Made by a program: the position numbers and the translations under genes. A stretch of 64,000 nt of DNA from Pseudomonas bubulae (lineage in GTDB: Bacteria > Pseudomonadota > Gammaproteobacteria > Pseudomonadales > Pseudomonadaceae), in assembly GCF_900618535.1 (NCBI RefSeq), contig NZ_UYJA01000002.1, positions 682,001 to 746,000 on the forward strand, in the 5' to 3' direction. This document shows, piece by piece, positions 28,775 through 37,078 of the stretch. Positions within the stretch are counted from its first letter, which is position 1. Each line of letters opens with the position of its first letter. The notes beneath the pieces are model-generated. The model ran no database searches, was not told the DNA's origin, and saw only the letters and a list, made by a program, of their open reading frames with translations.

Positions 28775-30724
28775 TTAGCGTTCTGAAACCTGCACATGTC
28801 CCTTTTGCGCCGGCTTCCAGCCCAGCAACTGCTGCTTGAAGCCATGACTGGCACCCTGGTAGTAGGCTATTGCCCGCTCAATCAGCGGATCAGTCGCCGC
28901 TACCCGCGATTCAATACTGGTGCTCAGCGCATCATCATGGCGGCGCAGCCCCTGACGCGGGCTGAGAATGGCCAGGTCTTTGCCGTCAAACAAGCCCAGG
29001 TGCTGGTAGTTGCCCACGACCACGCGCGGCGGCAGCGGGTTGTCCTGCAACAGGTTGCGGCCAAAGAAGGTCGACTGGTAATCCAGGTTCAGCAAGCCGA
29101 GCAAGGTGGGCGCCAGGTCGATCTGGCTGGCCAGTTGCGAGTTTTCACGGGCGTCGATCAACTTGGGCGCATAGATAAACAGCGGGATCTGATAGTTGGT
29201 GATCGGCAAGTCTTCCTTGCCGGCACTGCCCGCCGTGTGGTCGGCAACGAAGACGAAAATCGTATTGTCGAACCACGGCTTTTTGCGCGCATCGTTGAGG
29301 AATTGGCCGATGGCGTAGTCGGTGTATTTCACTGCGCCGTCGCGGCCGTTACCCGATTTGATGTCGATCCGGCCCTCAGGGTAGGTGTAAGGACGGTGGT
29401 TGGAGGTCGTCATCAGTTGCAACAAAAACGGTTTTTGTTGCGCGTAATTGGCATCGGCCAGTTTCAGGGTTTCGCGGTACAAGTCTTCGTCAGCCATGCC
29501 CCACGCATTTTTGAAGTGGATATCGGCCTCATTAACGCTGCTTTGGTCGACCACGCGGTAGCCGTTACCGCTGAAGAAGGCGTTCATATTGTCGAAGTAA
29601 CCGCGCCCGCCATAGACGAACACGCTGTCATAGCCCACGCCATTGAGCTGCTGGCCCAGGCTCGCAAAGCCGCTTTCACGGCCGATACGCTTGACGATTG
29701 AACGCCCGGGCGTCGGCGGAATGGCCAGGGTAATGGCTTCCAGGCCCCGGTCGGTACGCGTGCCGGTGGCATAAAAGTTGTTGAAGTACAGGCTCTCTTT
29801 ACGCAGCTGATCCAGATTCGGCGTCAGGTTGCGGCCATCACCGTTGCTGCCCAGGTACTTGGCACTGAGGCTTTCGATGGTCACCAGTACGATATTGGGC
29901 TGGCGCACAGCACCCGGGTTATCGATGTTGCGGCGGATATCCAGTGGGTCCTGGCCCACAAAGGTGGCGTTGGGCTCGGTCAGTTCGGCGCGCAACTGTT
30001 TGGCCACTACATCGGTGGGCAGGCTGGCGTAAAACTGCTGGTAGTCCAGCTCGTTGTTACGGAATGCGGCGAAGAACTGGTAAGGGCCATTGCTCGCCAG
30101 TTCATGCTGGTAGGCGTTGCCGCCCTGACCGCGCGGGCTGTCCTGGTCGAGCAGTTGCAGGCTCAGGCCCGCTACCAGCAGCAGGCCTGCAAAGGTGGCG
30201 ATACGTCCACCCAGTGTCGGTAGCTCGGCATTCATGGCCGCATTGAACGGTTTACGCACTATCAGGCTCAATACAATGGCAGCCAGGGCGATGGCGCTGA
30301 GCAGGATGCCGATTGGATAGGATTCCAGTACGTTATTCAGCACTTCATCGGAGTAGACCAGGTAGTCCACGGCGATAAAGTTGAAACGCACGCCGAACTC
30401 ATCCCAGAACAGCCACTCGGCCACGCCAGTAAAAAGCATGGCAAACAAGCTGACCGTCAGCAGGCCCTGCAGGAACCACTGGTGGCCGCGGCGACGCCAC
30501 AGGGCTGGTGGGCATAACAGCAGATAGCCCCCCAGCGGCACGGCGGCATAGGCTAGAAAGCCAAGGTCGTAGAGCAAACCAATGCCAAACACGGGCAGCC
30601 AGTTGTTGCCGGCCTCTCCCAGGTGTGTAACTAGCAGAACGCCTCGGGTGATTAGAAAGGTCGCCAGCCAACAGCCAGTCAACAGCAGGAGATAGCGCAT
30701 AGGCGCGGTGTGCAGCAGACGCAT
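28775..30724 (-). CDS. LTA synthase family sulfatase / phosphoglycerol transferase-like membrane protein
   Basis: A 649-residue inner-membrane enzyme: about five N-terminal membrane helices (residues 10-185), then a large periplasmic alkaline-phosphatase-fold domain. Metal and nucleophile motifs are visible: PNIVLVTIESLSAKYLG with Glu, the Thr in YATGTRTDRGLEAI, and VFVADHTAG near the end. Relatives transfer phosphoglycerol or phosphoethanolamine to envelope glycans or lipids; the substrate here is unknown. The ATG at 30724 follows AAGGAAAAACAACTA. It is divergent from colR, which together with ColR's role suggests envelope function. Confidence 0.85.
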   Translation of the reverse strand: MRLLHTAPMRYLLLLTGCWLATFLITRGVLLVTHLGEAGNNWLPVFGIGLLYDLGFLAYAAVPLGGYLLLCPPALWRRRGHQWFLQGLLTVSLFAMLFTGVAEWLFWDEFGVRFNFIAVDYLVYSDEVLNNVLESYPIGILLSAIALAAIVLSLIVRKPFNAAMNAELPTLGGRIATFAGLLLVAGLSLQLLDQDSPRGQGGNAYQHELASNGPYQFFAAFRNNELDYQQFYASLPTDVVAKQLRAELTEPNATFVGQDPLDIRRNIDNPGAVRQPNIVLVTIESLSAKYLGSNGDGRNLTPNLDQLRKESLYFNNFYATGTRTDRGLEAITLAIPPTPGRSIVKRIGRESGFASLGQQLNGVGYDSVFVYGGRGYFDNMNAFFSGNGYRVVDQSSVNEADIHFKNAWGMADEDLYRETLKLADANYAQQKPFLLQLMTTSNHRPYTYPEGRIDIKSGNGRDGAVKYTDYAIGQFLNDARKKPWFDNTIFVFVADHTAGSAGKEDLPITNYQIPLFIYAPKLIDARENSQLASQIDLAPTLLGLLNLDYQSTFFGRNLLQDNPLPPRVVVGNYQHLGLFDGKDLAILSPRQGLRRHDDALSTSIESRVAATDPLIERAIAYYQGASHGFKQQLLGWKPAQKGHVQVSER

Positions 30725-30927
30725 TAGTTGTTTTTCCTTAAACGCGGGGGTGCGAAAGTGTGCCGGCGCCACTGTATTGAGTTTGTGAACCGACAGTAAA
30801 AAAAATGTCATTTATGTGAGAGTCGTAACTAAATTGTCTGAGCGCCCTGTGGTGCTGGCCCTGCGGGGTTCTTGGCCTTAAGCTGCGCGGGCCAAGACGG
30901 CCGTAACTGTGAACGGAGAGAGTGCCC

Positions 30928-31611
30928 ATGCGAATTCTATTGGTTGAAGACAACCGCGATATCCTCGCCAACCTTGCCGACTACCTGGGTCTCAAGGGCT
31001 ATACCGTTGACTGTGCGCAAGATGGTTTGTCGGGCCTGCACCTGGCGGCCACCGAGCATTACGACCTGATTGTGCTCGATATCATGTTGCCCGGCATCGA
31101 CGGCTACACCCTGTGCAAGCGCCTGCGTGAAGATGCCCGTCGCGATACCCCGGTGATCATGCTGACCGCCCGCGACCAGTTGGATGACCGCCTGCAAGGC
31201 TTCAAGTCAGGTGCCGATGACTATTTGCTAAAACCCTTTGCCCTGTCCGAGCTGGCTGCCCGCATCGAGGCGGTTTTGCGTCGTGCCCAGGGCGGCGGGC
31301 GACGCGAACTGCAGGTCGGCGAGTTGCGTTACGACCTCGATACCCTGGAAGTGACACGCGAAGGCCGTCTGCTCAAGCTCAATCCGGTGGGCTTGAAATT
31401 GCTGGCGGTACTCATGCAGAAAAGCCCCCATGTATTGCGCCGCGAAGTGCTGGAAGAAGCCTTGTGGGGCGATGATTGCCCGGACAGCGACAGCCTGCGC
31501 AGCCACGTCCACCAATTGCGTCAGGTCATCGACAAGCCGTTCGACAAGCCTCTGTTGCACACCGTACATGGCGTGGGCTATCGCCTCGCCGAGGTTCGTG
31601 ATGGAGTTTAG
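30928..31611 (+). CDS. colR: response regulator ColR
   Basis: A 227-residue OmpR-family regulator. Receiver residues D8, D51 (phosphorylation), T80 and K102 are present; the C-terminal winged helix spans about residues 125-220 (ending HTVHGVGYRL). The sequence matches ColR of P. fluorescens and P. putida closely as I know it; that system controls root colonisation, membrane integrity and resistance to zinc and iron excess. ATG 30928 follows GGAGAG; a GTG two codons upstream is less likely. It overlaps colS by 11 bp. Confidence 0.96.
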   Translation: MRILLVEDNRDILANLADYLGLKGYTVDCAQDGLSGLHLAATEHYDLIVLDIMLPGIDGYTLCKRLREDARRDTPVIMLTARDQLDDRLQGFKSGADDYLLKPFALSELAARIEAVLRRAQGGGRRELQVGELRYDLDTLEVTREGRLLKLNPVGLKLLAVLMQKSPHVLRREVLEEALWGDDCPDSDSLRSHVHQLRQVIDKPFDKPLLHTVHGVGYRLAEVRDGV

Positions 31612-32881
31612 GCAAAGTCTTTCCCAGCGGATCATCATCGCTTTTGCATTGATGAGCGCGCTGGTGGCAGGGACATTCGCTGTGGGCATTATTGCCACCG
31701 TGCACCTGGTCGAAGAAAAACTCATATCGGCAGGGCTGGGCGGGGATTTGCAGCGCCTGTTGCTGATGGACAACGGCGCGGAGTGGAACCATCGCCCCAA
31801 GCCGAGCCAGCTGTTTTATTTCAGTGGCGGGCGTGGCGACTTTGCCCTGCCCAAGGATCTGCGTCATCTGGATCCGGGCTTTCATGAAGTGTTCCGTGAC
31901 CAGTTGTCGTATCACGCGATGGTAGAAGTGGTCGATGGCCGGCGTTATGTCCTGCTGCAAGACCAGAGCGATTTTGAAGAGCGCGAGCGCGTGTTGTTTG
32001 CTGTGGTCGCCGTCGGTTTTGTCCTGGCGCTGGCGCTGGCGGTGTTCCTGGGTTGGACCCTGGCGCGGCGGGTGATGGCTCCGGTTATCCGTCTGGCACG
32101 CCAGGTCCGCCATCGCGATCAGTTACTGGGGCTGGCGCCGCCGTTGGCCCCGGATTATGCGGCCGATGAAGTGGGCGAGCTGGCAGTGGCGTTCGATGCC
32201 ACGCTGGGTCGGTTGCGCGACACCCTGACCCGCGAGCGTTTGTTCACCAGTGATGTCAGTCACGAGCTGCGTACTCCGCTGATGGTGCTGGCCAGTTCCT
32301 GCGAGCTGTTGCTGGAAAGCCCGTCGCTGGATCAGCGCAGTCGTTCACAGGTCGAGCGTATTTCCCGTGCCTGTGAGGAAATGCGCGAACTGGTGCAAAC
32401 CTTCCTCATGCTGGCCCGTGCCCAGCATGAGGATGCCAACATGTCGCCTACGGTGACCTTGACTACCGTGGCCGAAGGCCTGATCAGCCTGTGGCGCGAG
32501 CCGATTGAAGCTAAGGGTCTTGAGCTGATCTACGACCCCGGCAATCCGCTGGATACCCGTTATAACGCCACTTTCCTGCATGCAGTCATGGGCAACTTGT
32601 TGCGCAATGCCTTGCACTACACCGACAGCGGGTTTATCCGGCTGACCCTGGAACCCAGCGGTTTTGTGGTGGAAGACAGCGGCGTGGGCATCCCTGAAGA
32701 AAAGCGCCAGGCGATGTTTCAGCCCTTTGTGCGCGGCAGCGAAAAACGCGGTGAAGGCCTGGGGCTTGGCCTGTCACTGGTGCAGCGCATCTGCGATAGC
32801 CAGGGCTGGCGGGTCACACTGACCACCATGGAGCCAAATGGCTGCCGTTTTCGTGTCGAGCTTGGTCCGGCCGAGGTTTGA
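31601..32881 (+). CDS. colS: sensor histidine kinase ColS
   Basis: A 426-residue membrane kinase: two membrane helices (about 11-33 and 132-152) around a periplasmic loop of about 100 residues, HAMP-like linker, HisKA with DVSHELRTPL (H221) and an HATPase domain (NLLRNALHY, EDSGVGIPEE, GEGLGLGLSL). In the loop, H35 and E38 and the E126-E-R-E129 pair match the metal-ligand positions described for P. putida ColS, which senses excess Fe3+ and Zn2+. The start ATG 31601 lies inside the end of colR, giving translational coupling. Confidence 0.95.
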   Translation: MEFRQSLSQRIIIAFALMSALVAGTFAVGIIATVHLVEEKLISAGLGGDLQRLLLMDNGAEWNHRPKPSQLFYFSGGRGDFALPKDLRHLDPGFHEVFRDQLSYHAMVEVVDGRRYVLLQDQSDFEERERVLFAVVAVGFVLALALAVFLGWTLARRVMAPVIRLARQVRHRDQLLGLAPPLAPDYAADEVGELAVAFDATLGRLRDTLTRERLFTSDVSHELRTPLMVLASSCELLLESPSLDQRSRSQVERISRACEEMRELVQTFLMLARAQHEDANMSPTVTLTTVAEGLISLWREPIEAKGLELIYDPGNPLDTRYNATFLHAVMGNLLRNALHYTDSGFIRLTLEPSGFVVEDSGVGIPEEKRQAMFQPFVRGSEKRGEGLGLGLSLVQRICDSQGWRVTLTTMEPNGCRFRVELGPAEV

Positions 32882-32890
32882 AGTCTTTTC

Positions 32891-32915
32891 TGCGGCCTGC
32901 GTTCTGCAGGCCGCA
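32891..32915. other. 10-bp perfect hairpin after colS
   Basis: TGCGGCCTGC / GCAGGCCGCA with loop GTTCT begins 9 bp after the colS stop. No T run follows, so it may be an attenuator, RNA processing or stability element between colS and warA. Confidence 0.6.
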
Positions 32916-32993
32916 CACCCCGAAAGTCTGGGCGTAAGTGGCCCTGCGCCAGTACTTTCAACCTGTAAAACCTTGAAATGTTTGTATGAATGG

Positions 32994-33010
32994 TCTGACA
33001 GAATTTTCAC
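32994..33010 (+). promoter_or_regulatory. possible ColR-binding site upstream of warA
   Basis: TCTGACAGAATTTTCAC resembles the reported ColR consensus ending in TTTTCAC with an A-(C/G) pair upstream, but has one extra spacer base. It lies 67 bp before the warA start. Tentative. Confidence 0.4.
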
Positions 33011-33077
33011 CTGTCCATGACCTGATGCACACGTCCCGCTGATTAAGGTAGTGCTCATTAGCTTCTGGAGCACTTGC

Positions 33078-33758
33078 ATGAACTCGGTCATCAAACTCAA
33101 ATTTTCTGAAAAGTACGACCAGCATCACGCTACGCAATACCTGATCAAGCATCAGGACGGCCTGGCCCGACGTTTGTCGCACAAGCGCGATGAACAATTG
33201 GCGCGTCGCGCTTTGCAGCTGGCAGGCGAACCTCAGGTCGTTCTCGATTTGCCTTGTGGCGCGGGCCGTTTCTGGCCGTTGCTGGCACAAATGCCAAGCC
33301 GCGAGATCATCGGTGCCGATAACTCGGCGTCCATGCTGGAGGTGGCATCTTTGGCCCAACCCGCCGACGTAGTGAAACGGGTACGGCGCTTGCAGATGTC
33401 AGCTTTTGAAATAGATTTGCCTGACAACTCGGTTGACAGTGTTTTTTGCATGCGCTTGTTGCACCACATTGGCGATGCAAGCCACCGGATGGCTCTATTA
33501 CGGGAGCTTCATCGCGTTAGCCGGGACAGTGTGATTATCTCGTTGTGGGTAGATGGCAATTTTAAGGCCTGGAAACGCAAGCGTCTCGAGCGTCAACGCG
33601 CTGCAGAGGCAGATCAATACGGTTACCAAAATCGTTTTGTGTTACCTGCTGCTACAGTGGAGGCGGAATTCAAAAAGGCAGGTTTCACCGTTCAGGACCA
33701 TTTGGACTTTATTCCGCTCTATGCGATGTGGCGGGTTTACGTATTACGAAAGAGATAA
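33078..33758 (+). CDS. warA: class I SAM-dependent methyltransferase WarA
   Basis: A 226-residue methyltransferase. Motif I is VLDLPCGAGRFWPLL (residues 55-69), the acidic motif II is IIGADNSASML, and the PDNSVDSVFCMRLLHHI segment follows. In P. putida the gene behind colRS, warA, is a putative LPS-modifying methyltransferase in the colRS-warAB locus and is under ColR control. The ATG at 33078 follows CTGGAG. It is 4 bp ahead of warB and separated from colS by about 200 bp with a hairpin and possible ColR site. Confidence 0.85.
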   Translation: MNSVIKLKFSEKYDQHHATQYLIKHQDGLARRLSHKRDEQLARRALQLAGEPQVVLDLPCGAGRFWPLLAQMPSREIIGADNSASMLEVASLAQPADVVKRVRRLQMSAFEIDLPDNSVDSVFCMRLLHHIGDASHRMALLRELHRVSRDSVIISLWVDGNFKAWKRKRLERQRAAEADQYGYQNRFVLPAATVEAEFKKAGFTVQDHLDFIPLYAMWRVYVLRKR

Positions 33759-33761
33759 CTC

Positions 33762-34478
33762 ATGACCGTTGATTTTGTACAGCAATCCCCCTCTGCGACT
33801 GAAGACCCATTCGAGTTTTACTGGAATCAGCAAGGCGAATGGGTTGAAGAGCCCAATCAGCGTCGTGGTGGCGAGAGTGGTGTACAACGGATTCATGATG
33901 GTGAAGGGCGCTTGCTCTACGCCAAACGACAGGTGGGGCATACCTACCGTAGCTGGCGTTACCCGCTGGGTCGCCCGACGGTGTTGCGTGAACAGGATGC
34001 GTTGCTGGCCTTGAGCGCTTTGTCGGTTGGTGTGCCGGAGCTGGTGTACGGCGGAGCGCAACAAGCAACAGACAAGCAATGGCGTGCATTGCTGGTGACC
34101 GTGGGCCTGGAAGGCTTTGTTGAAATCGATAACTGGTACGCCGCCGGTGAGCGCGAGCGCTGCGGTGAAGCGGTACATGACCGAGTGCTTGAAGCGATAG
34201 GCCATACCTTGGCTCGTATGCACCTGGGCCGTTGGCAGCACGGCTGCCTGTACGCCAAACATGTCTTTGTACGGGTGACGGGGCAGGGCGAGGGAGCCGA
34301 GGTTGACGTGGCTTTGCTGGACCTGGAAAAAAGTCGGCAACGCCTGACGGCCCAAAAAGCCGCTTCCCACGATCTTAAACAACTGCGGCGCCATTCGTCG
34401 TGGAGTGCTACAGAGTGGGACAGACTGATCTACTTTTATAAAACAGTGTTTGGCAGCGCTATCAAAGGTTTACGGTGA
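33762..34478 (+). CDS. warB: lipopolysaccharide kinase InaA family protein WarB
   Basis: A 238-residue protein with the InaA/WaaP small-kinase fold. YAKRQVGHTYRSWRYPLGRPTVLREQDALLAL contains the lysine and glutamate region of the N-lobe, and LGRWQHGCLYAKHVFV is the catalytic loop with His-Gly-Cys, as in InaA, in place of His-x-Asp; VALLDLEKSR holds the metal-binding Asp. It probably phosphorylates an LPS core sugar. Start ATG 33762 is 4 bp after warA, so cotranscribed; the stop overlaps the next start (TGATG). Confidence 0.85.
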   Translation: MTVDFVQQSPSATEDPFEFYWNQQGEWVEEPNQRRGGESGVQRIHDGEGRLLYAKRQVGHTYRSWRYPLGRPTVLREQDALLALSALSVGVPELVYGGAQQATDKQWRALLVTVGLEGFVEIDNWYAAGERERCGEAVHDRVLEAIGHTLARMHLGRWQHGCLYAKHVFVRVTGQGEGAEVDVALLDLEKSRQRLTAQKAASHDLKQLRRHSSWSATEWDRLIYFYKTVFGSAIKGLR

Positions 34479-34699
34479 TGAAGCGAGAAATAGCACGAAG
34501 TTTGTTTCTGCTGGGTGCCCTGGTCATTGCTGGCGTGGCGTTTGCCGCTTGGGAACAGCCTGTGACTCGAGTGTTGAGCGGGGCCCAAATAGGGGCTCAT
34601 TGTCCGTTGCCGCGCGTGGTCAAAGCTGCGGTAGCAACCCGGCCCGACCACGACCTGTTGCTGTTTATGTTTGGAATGAGCCAGGGGCTGAAGAAGTAG
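34478..34699 (+). CDS. small membrane-anchored or secreted protein in the col-war operon
   Basis: A 73-residue protein. The ATG overlaps the warB stop by one base (TGATG), strongly suggesting translational coupling. An N-terminal hydrophobic segment (residues 8-24, SLFLLGALVIAGVAFA) ending AFA-A could be a signal peptide or anchor. The rest holds a single Cys (GAHCPLPRVVKAA) and the ending LLLFMFGMSQGLKK. I recognise no domain. A similar small gene follows the inaA-type gene in P. aeruginosa, as I recall it, which supports a real gene of unknown function. Confidence 0.75.
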   Translation: MKREIARSLFLLGALVIAGVAFAAWEQPVTRVLSGAQIGAHCPLPRVVKAAVATRPDHDLLLFMFGMSQGLKK

Positions 34700-34733
34700 T
34701 AGCCAAGTCCCTGTAGCAGTTGACGAGCCGTGC

Positions 34734-34839
34734 GAGGCTACGTCCGGCTGCGCAGCAGTCGTAAAGCCATCCAGCGTTGGTGTATCTGATACACCGTGAT
34801 CTTTGGGTTTACGACTGCTGCGCAGCCGGACGCAGCCTC
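34734..34839. repeat. long palindromic intergenic repeat (ACGACTGCTGCGCAGCC type)
   Basis: Arms of about 32 bp, GAGGCTACGTCCGGCTGCGC onward and its near-complement, flank 40 bp. It belongs to a third palindrome family and lies between convergent transcription units (col-war operon and imelysin set), where it might help terminate both. Confidence 0.8.
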
Positions 34840-34875
34840 TTTCCTTAGGCAGCGACTACAAGTGTTTCTGCAGCT

Positions 34876-35973
34876 CTACATGATATGCAAATGGTTGTCC
34901 CAAAGCCCCGAGGGTAAATCCAATGGCTTGGCTATCAGCTCGCTCTGACGGCAATCGTAGAAACGGCAACGGCCCTGGCCGGACGTAACCACAAAGCCAT
35001 CCTCCACTGCACCCACCCCAGCACAATCCGGTAATGGCGCATCCAGGCGCAGCACGCCACTGTCCAGGTCCCAGATAAAGAACCGATTGCCCCGCGGAGC
35101 CGTCAGCGCAACCAGACGCAACTCACTGTGAACCGCGACACTGGCGGTGTAATGGCCCATGGCGCGCAGTTGCTGCTCGGCCACCGGGAAGGGTTCGAAT
35201 GGCTGGCCGGGACGCTTGATGGCCAACAGTTCCGACAACTCATGGGCATCCCCCATAAATTGCTGGCAAGCGACGATGGTGCCGTCACTGGCAATGCCCA
35301 AATGGCGCACACTGTTCATCTGCTGGCTCAGGGTTTCCTGGCTGATCAGGCTGCCATCACGGTGCATCAGCACCAGGCTGGGTTCCATCGCGTTCAGGTT
35401 CATTTCGACCCGGCTTTCGGCTTCGGTACGAATACCGCCGTTGGCCACCACCAGTGTTTCACCGTCAGGCATCCACGACACCTGATGCGGGCCGACGCCG
35501 TGGGTGGGAATTTCACCGCTGTGGATCAGGCGCTCGCCTTCAAAGCGATAAACCCCAAGCAAGCCACGGCCCGGATCAGTGGTGTCGTTTTCAGTGGTGT
35601 ACAGCCACTCGCCGTCTTTATGGATGACCGCGTGCCCATAAAAATGCCTGTTGGGCCGGGACGTCAGGGTTTGCAGCAACTCCCCGTCTGTCAGGCTGAT
35701 CAGGTAGCTTTCGGTACCGGGGCGCCGCGCCACGAACAGGGCAATGGGCAGTGTCGGATGGTTAATGATGTCATGGCAGCGCTGGCCGACCCGGGTGCTG
35801 AACACCTGAGTGCCATCCAGACGATAACCAACAGCCAGGTGATTGCCGTCTGCATCGTCGCGGGCACTCAGCAGCAACGGGCTTTGGCCTTTCTGTTTAA
35901 ACAGTGACCAACCGCCCAGCGTGATTGCGCTGAGCAATAAGCCACCAAGCTTGAGTGCTTGCCTGCGCATCAT
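34876..35973 (-). CDS. DUF1513 domain protein (Tat-type signal, beta-propeller-like)
   Basis: A 365-residue protein starting MMRRQALKLGGLLLSAITLGG, a twin-arginine-like signal, so probably exported folded or membrane anchored. The body has repeated beta-strand blocks (GQRCHDIINHPTLPIALFVARRPG, HKDGEWLYTTEND, VGPHQVSWMPDGETLVVANGG) of the DUF1513 propeller type. It is the last gene of a set with a di-haem oxidoreductase and two imelysins, a grouping seen in other Pseudomonas; the biochemical role is unknown. ATG 35973 (or 35970) follows AAGGAAGG. It begins 14 bp after the preceding imelysin gene. Confidence 0.88.
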   Translation of the reverse strand: MMRRQALKLGGLLLSAITLGGWSLFKQKGQSPLLLSARDDADGNHLAVGYRLDGTQVFSTRVGQRCHDIINHPTLPIALFVARRPGTESYLISLTDGELLQTLTSRPNRHFYGHAVIHKDGEWLYTTENDTTDPGRGLLGVYRFEGERLIHSGEIPTHGVGPHQVSWMPDGETLVVANGGIRTEAESRVEMNLNAMEPSLVLMHRDGSLISQETLSQQMNSVRHLGIASDGTIVACQQFMGDAHELSELLAIKRPGQPFEPFPVAEQQLRAMGHYTASVAVHSELRLVALTAPRGNRFFIWDLDSGVLRLDAPLPDCAGVGAVEDGFVVTSGQGRCRFYDCRQSELIAKPLDLPSGLWDNHLHIM

Positions 35974-35987
35974 CGAACCTTCCTTTA

Positions 35988-37052
35988 TCAATCGCCGTCG
36001 TTGGCGTTAAAGCCCAGCTGGATGCCCAGGGCCTTGGCCAGTTCGCCTTCGTGCAGGCGGTGAACCACGTTGAGGCTGTCGTAGATGGCGTTGAGCTGGG
36101 CGCGCCCGGCATCGTCAGCCAGCAACTCGTTGAGGGTGCGCTGGTTGTCATTGAACAGCTTGAGCGAGGTGGCGTAGGCCGCGTCGATCTTGTCAGCCAA
36201 CGGCTTTTGTTCAGCGGGTAGCAGGCTGCGCAGGCCCTTGTTGTCGACACCGGCCCAAACGGTCTGGGCTGCGGCCAGGCTGGCGGCCAGGCTTTTGAGT
36301 GACGACTCGCTGCGCCATGCATCAGCCTGGAACGGTTGCGGGATGCCTTTGCTCTGGCGGCCCATTGGCGTGCCGAGTTTTTTCTTCAGGGTATCGAGTG
36401 CGGTGACCTGCACGCGCAGCACGTCAGCGATGGCTTCGTGGGAGTCGGCGTAGCGCTGGTTGGGGAACTTGCTCATTTGCGCGAGCATGCCGTCCGTGCT
36501 GTTCCAGCTGGCCAGAATCTCTTCGGCCAGTTGCTTCTGACGTTCGCCGATGGCAGTCAGCAGCGGGCAGTAACGGGCTTTTTGCGCATCGTCGGCCAGG
36601 TTGATATTGCTGTCGAACAGAATGTATTCGTAGGCAGACAGGCCTTGCACCACAACGCTGGACTTGGCCAGGGCCACGGCATCGATCTGCGGCTGAGCGA
36701 TCACCAGTTGTTCGACCTGACGGCCGACCAGGTTCTTTTTGTCCGGCCAGAACTGTACCTGCCACGAACGATTACCCTCGGCCAGAGGCCCGATCAGCAA
36801 AGGTTGCAGCTCGGCCCAGGCTCTTTGCGCATGCAGGAAGTCGGCGCGGGCCGTTTCCAGGGTTTCCTTGCCCTGGCAGTAGGCCAGTGCGCTGACGGCC
36901 AACTGGCGGTCAGCTTCAACCCAGCGGCTGTAGGTAGGCAGGATCACTTGTTTGGCGATGGCTGCCGAGGTGACGGCCTGCGGGTCTTGTGGCGAGCAGG
37001 CCGCCAGGGCGATGGCGGCAAGGCTGGTGAACAACAGCTTGGGTCGAAACAT
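35988..37052 (-). CDS. imelysin family (M75) lipoprotein
   Basis: A 354-residue protein with a lipoprotein signal (LAAIALAAC, Cys19, next residue Ser). Imelysin-like motifs are visible, including WPDKKN and the tandem helical repeat architecture with LSAYEYILFD, in the place of the GxHxxE motif of classical imelysins; here the His is a Tyr (Y-E-Y). Imelysin proteins occur in periplasmic iron uptake and in IrpA. It lies between the di-haem oxidoreductase and DUF1513 genes in one unit (gaps 26 and 14 bp). Confidence 0.87.
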   Translation of the reverse strand: MFRPKLLFTSLAAIALAACSPQDPQAVTSAAIAKQVILPTYSRWVEADRQLAVSALAYCQGKETLETARADFLHAQRAWAELQPLLIGPLAEGNRSWQVQFWPDKKNLVGRQVEQLVIAQPQIDAVALAKSSVVVQGLSAYEYILFDSNINLADDAQKARYCPLLTAIGERQKQLAEEILASWNSTDGMLAQMSKFPNQRYADSHEAIADVLRVQVTALDTLKKKLGTPMGRQSKGIPQPFQADAWRSESSLKSLAASLAAAQTVWAGVDNKGLRSLLPAEQKPLADKIDAAYATSLKLFNDNQRTLNELLADDAGRAQLNAIYDSLNVVHRLHEGELAKALGIQLGFNANDGD

Positions 37053-37078
37053 GTCGGGGTCCCCGATCTTGTAAAGCG

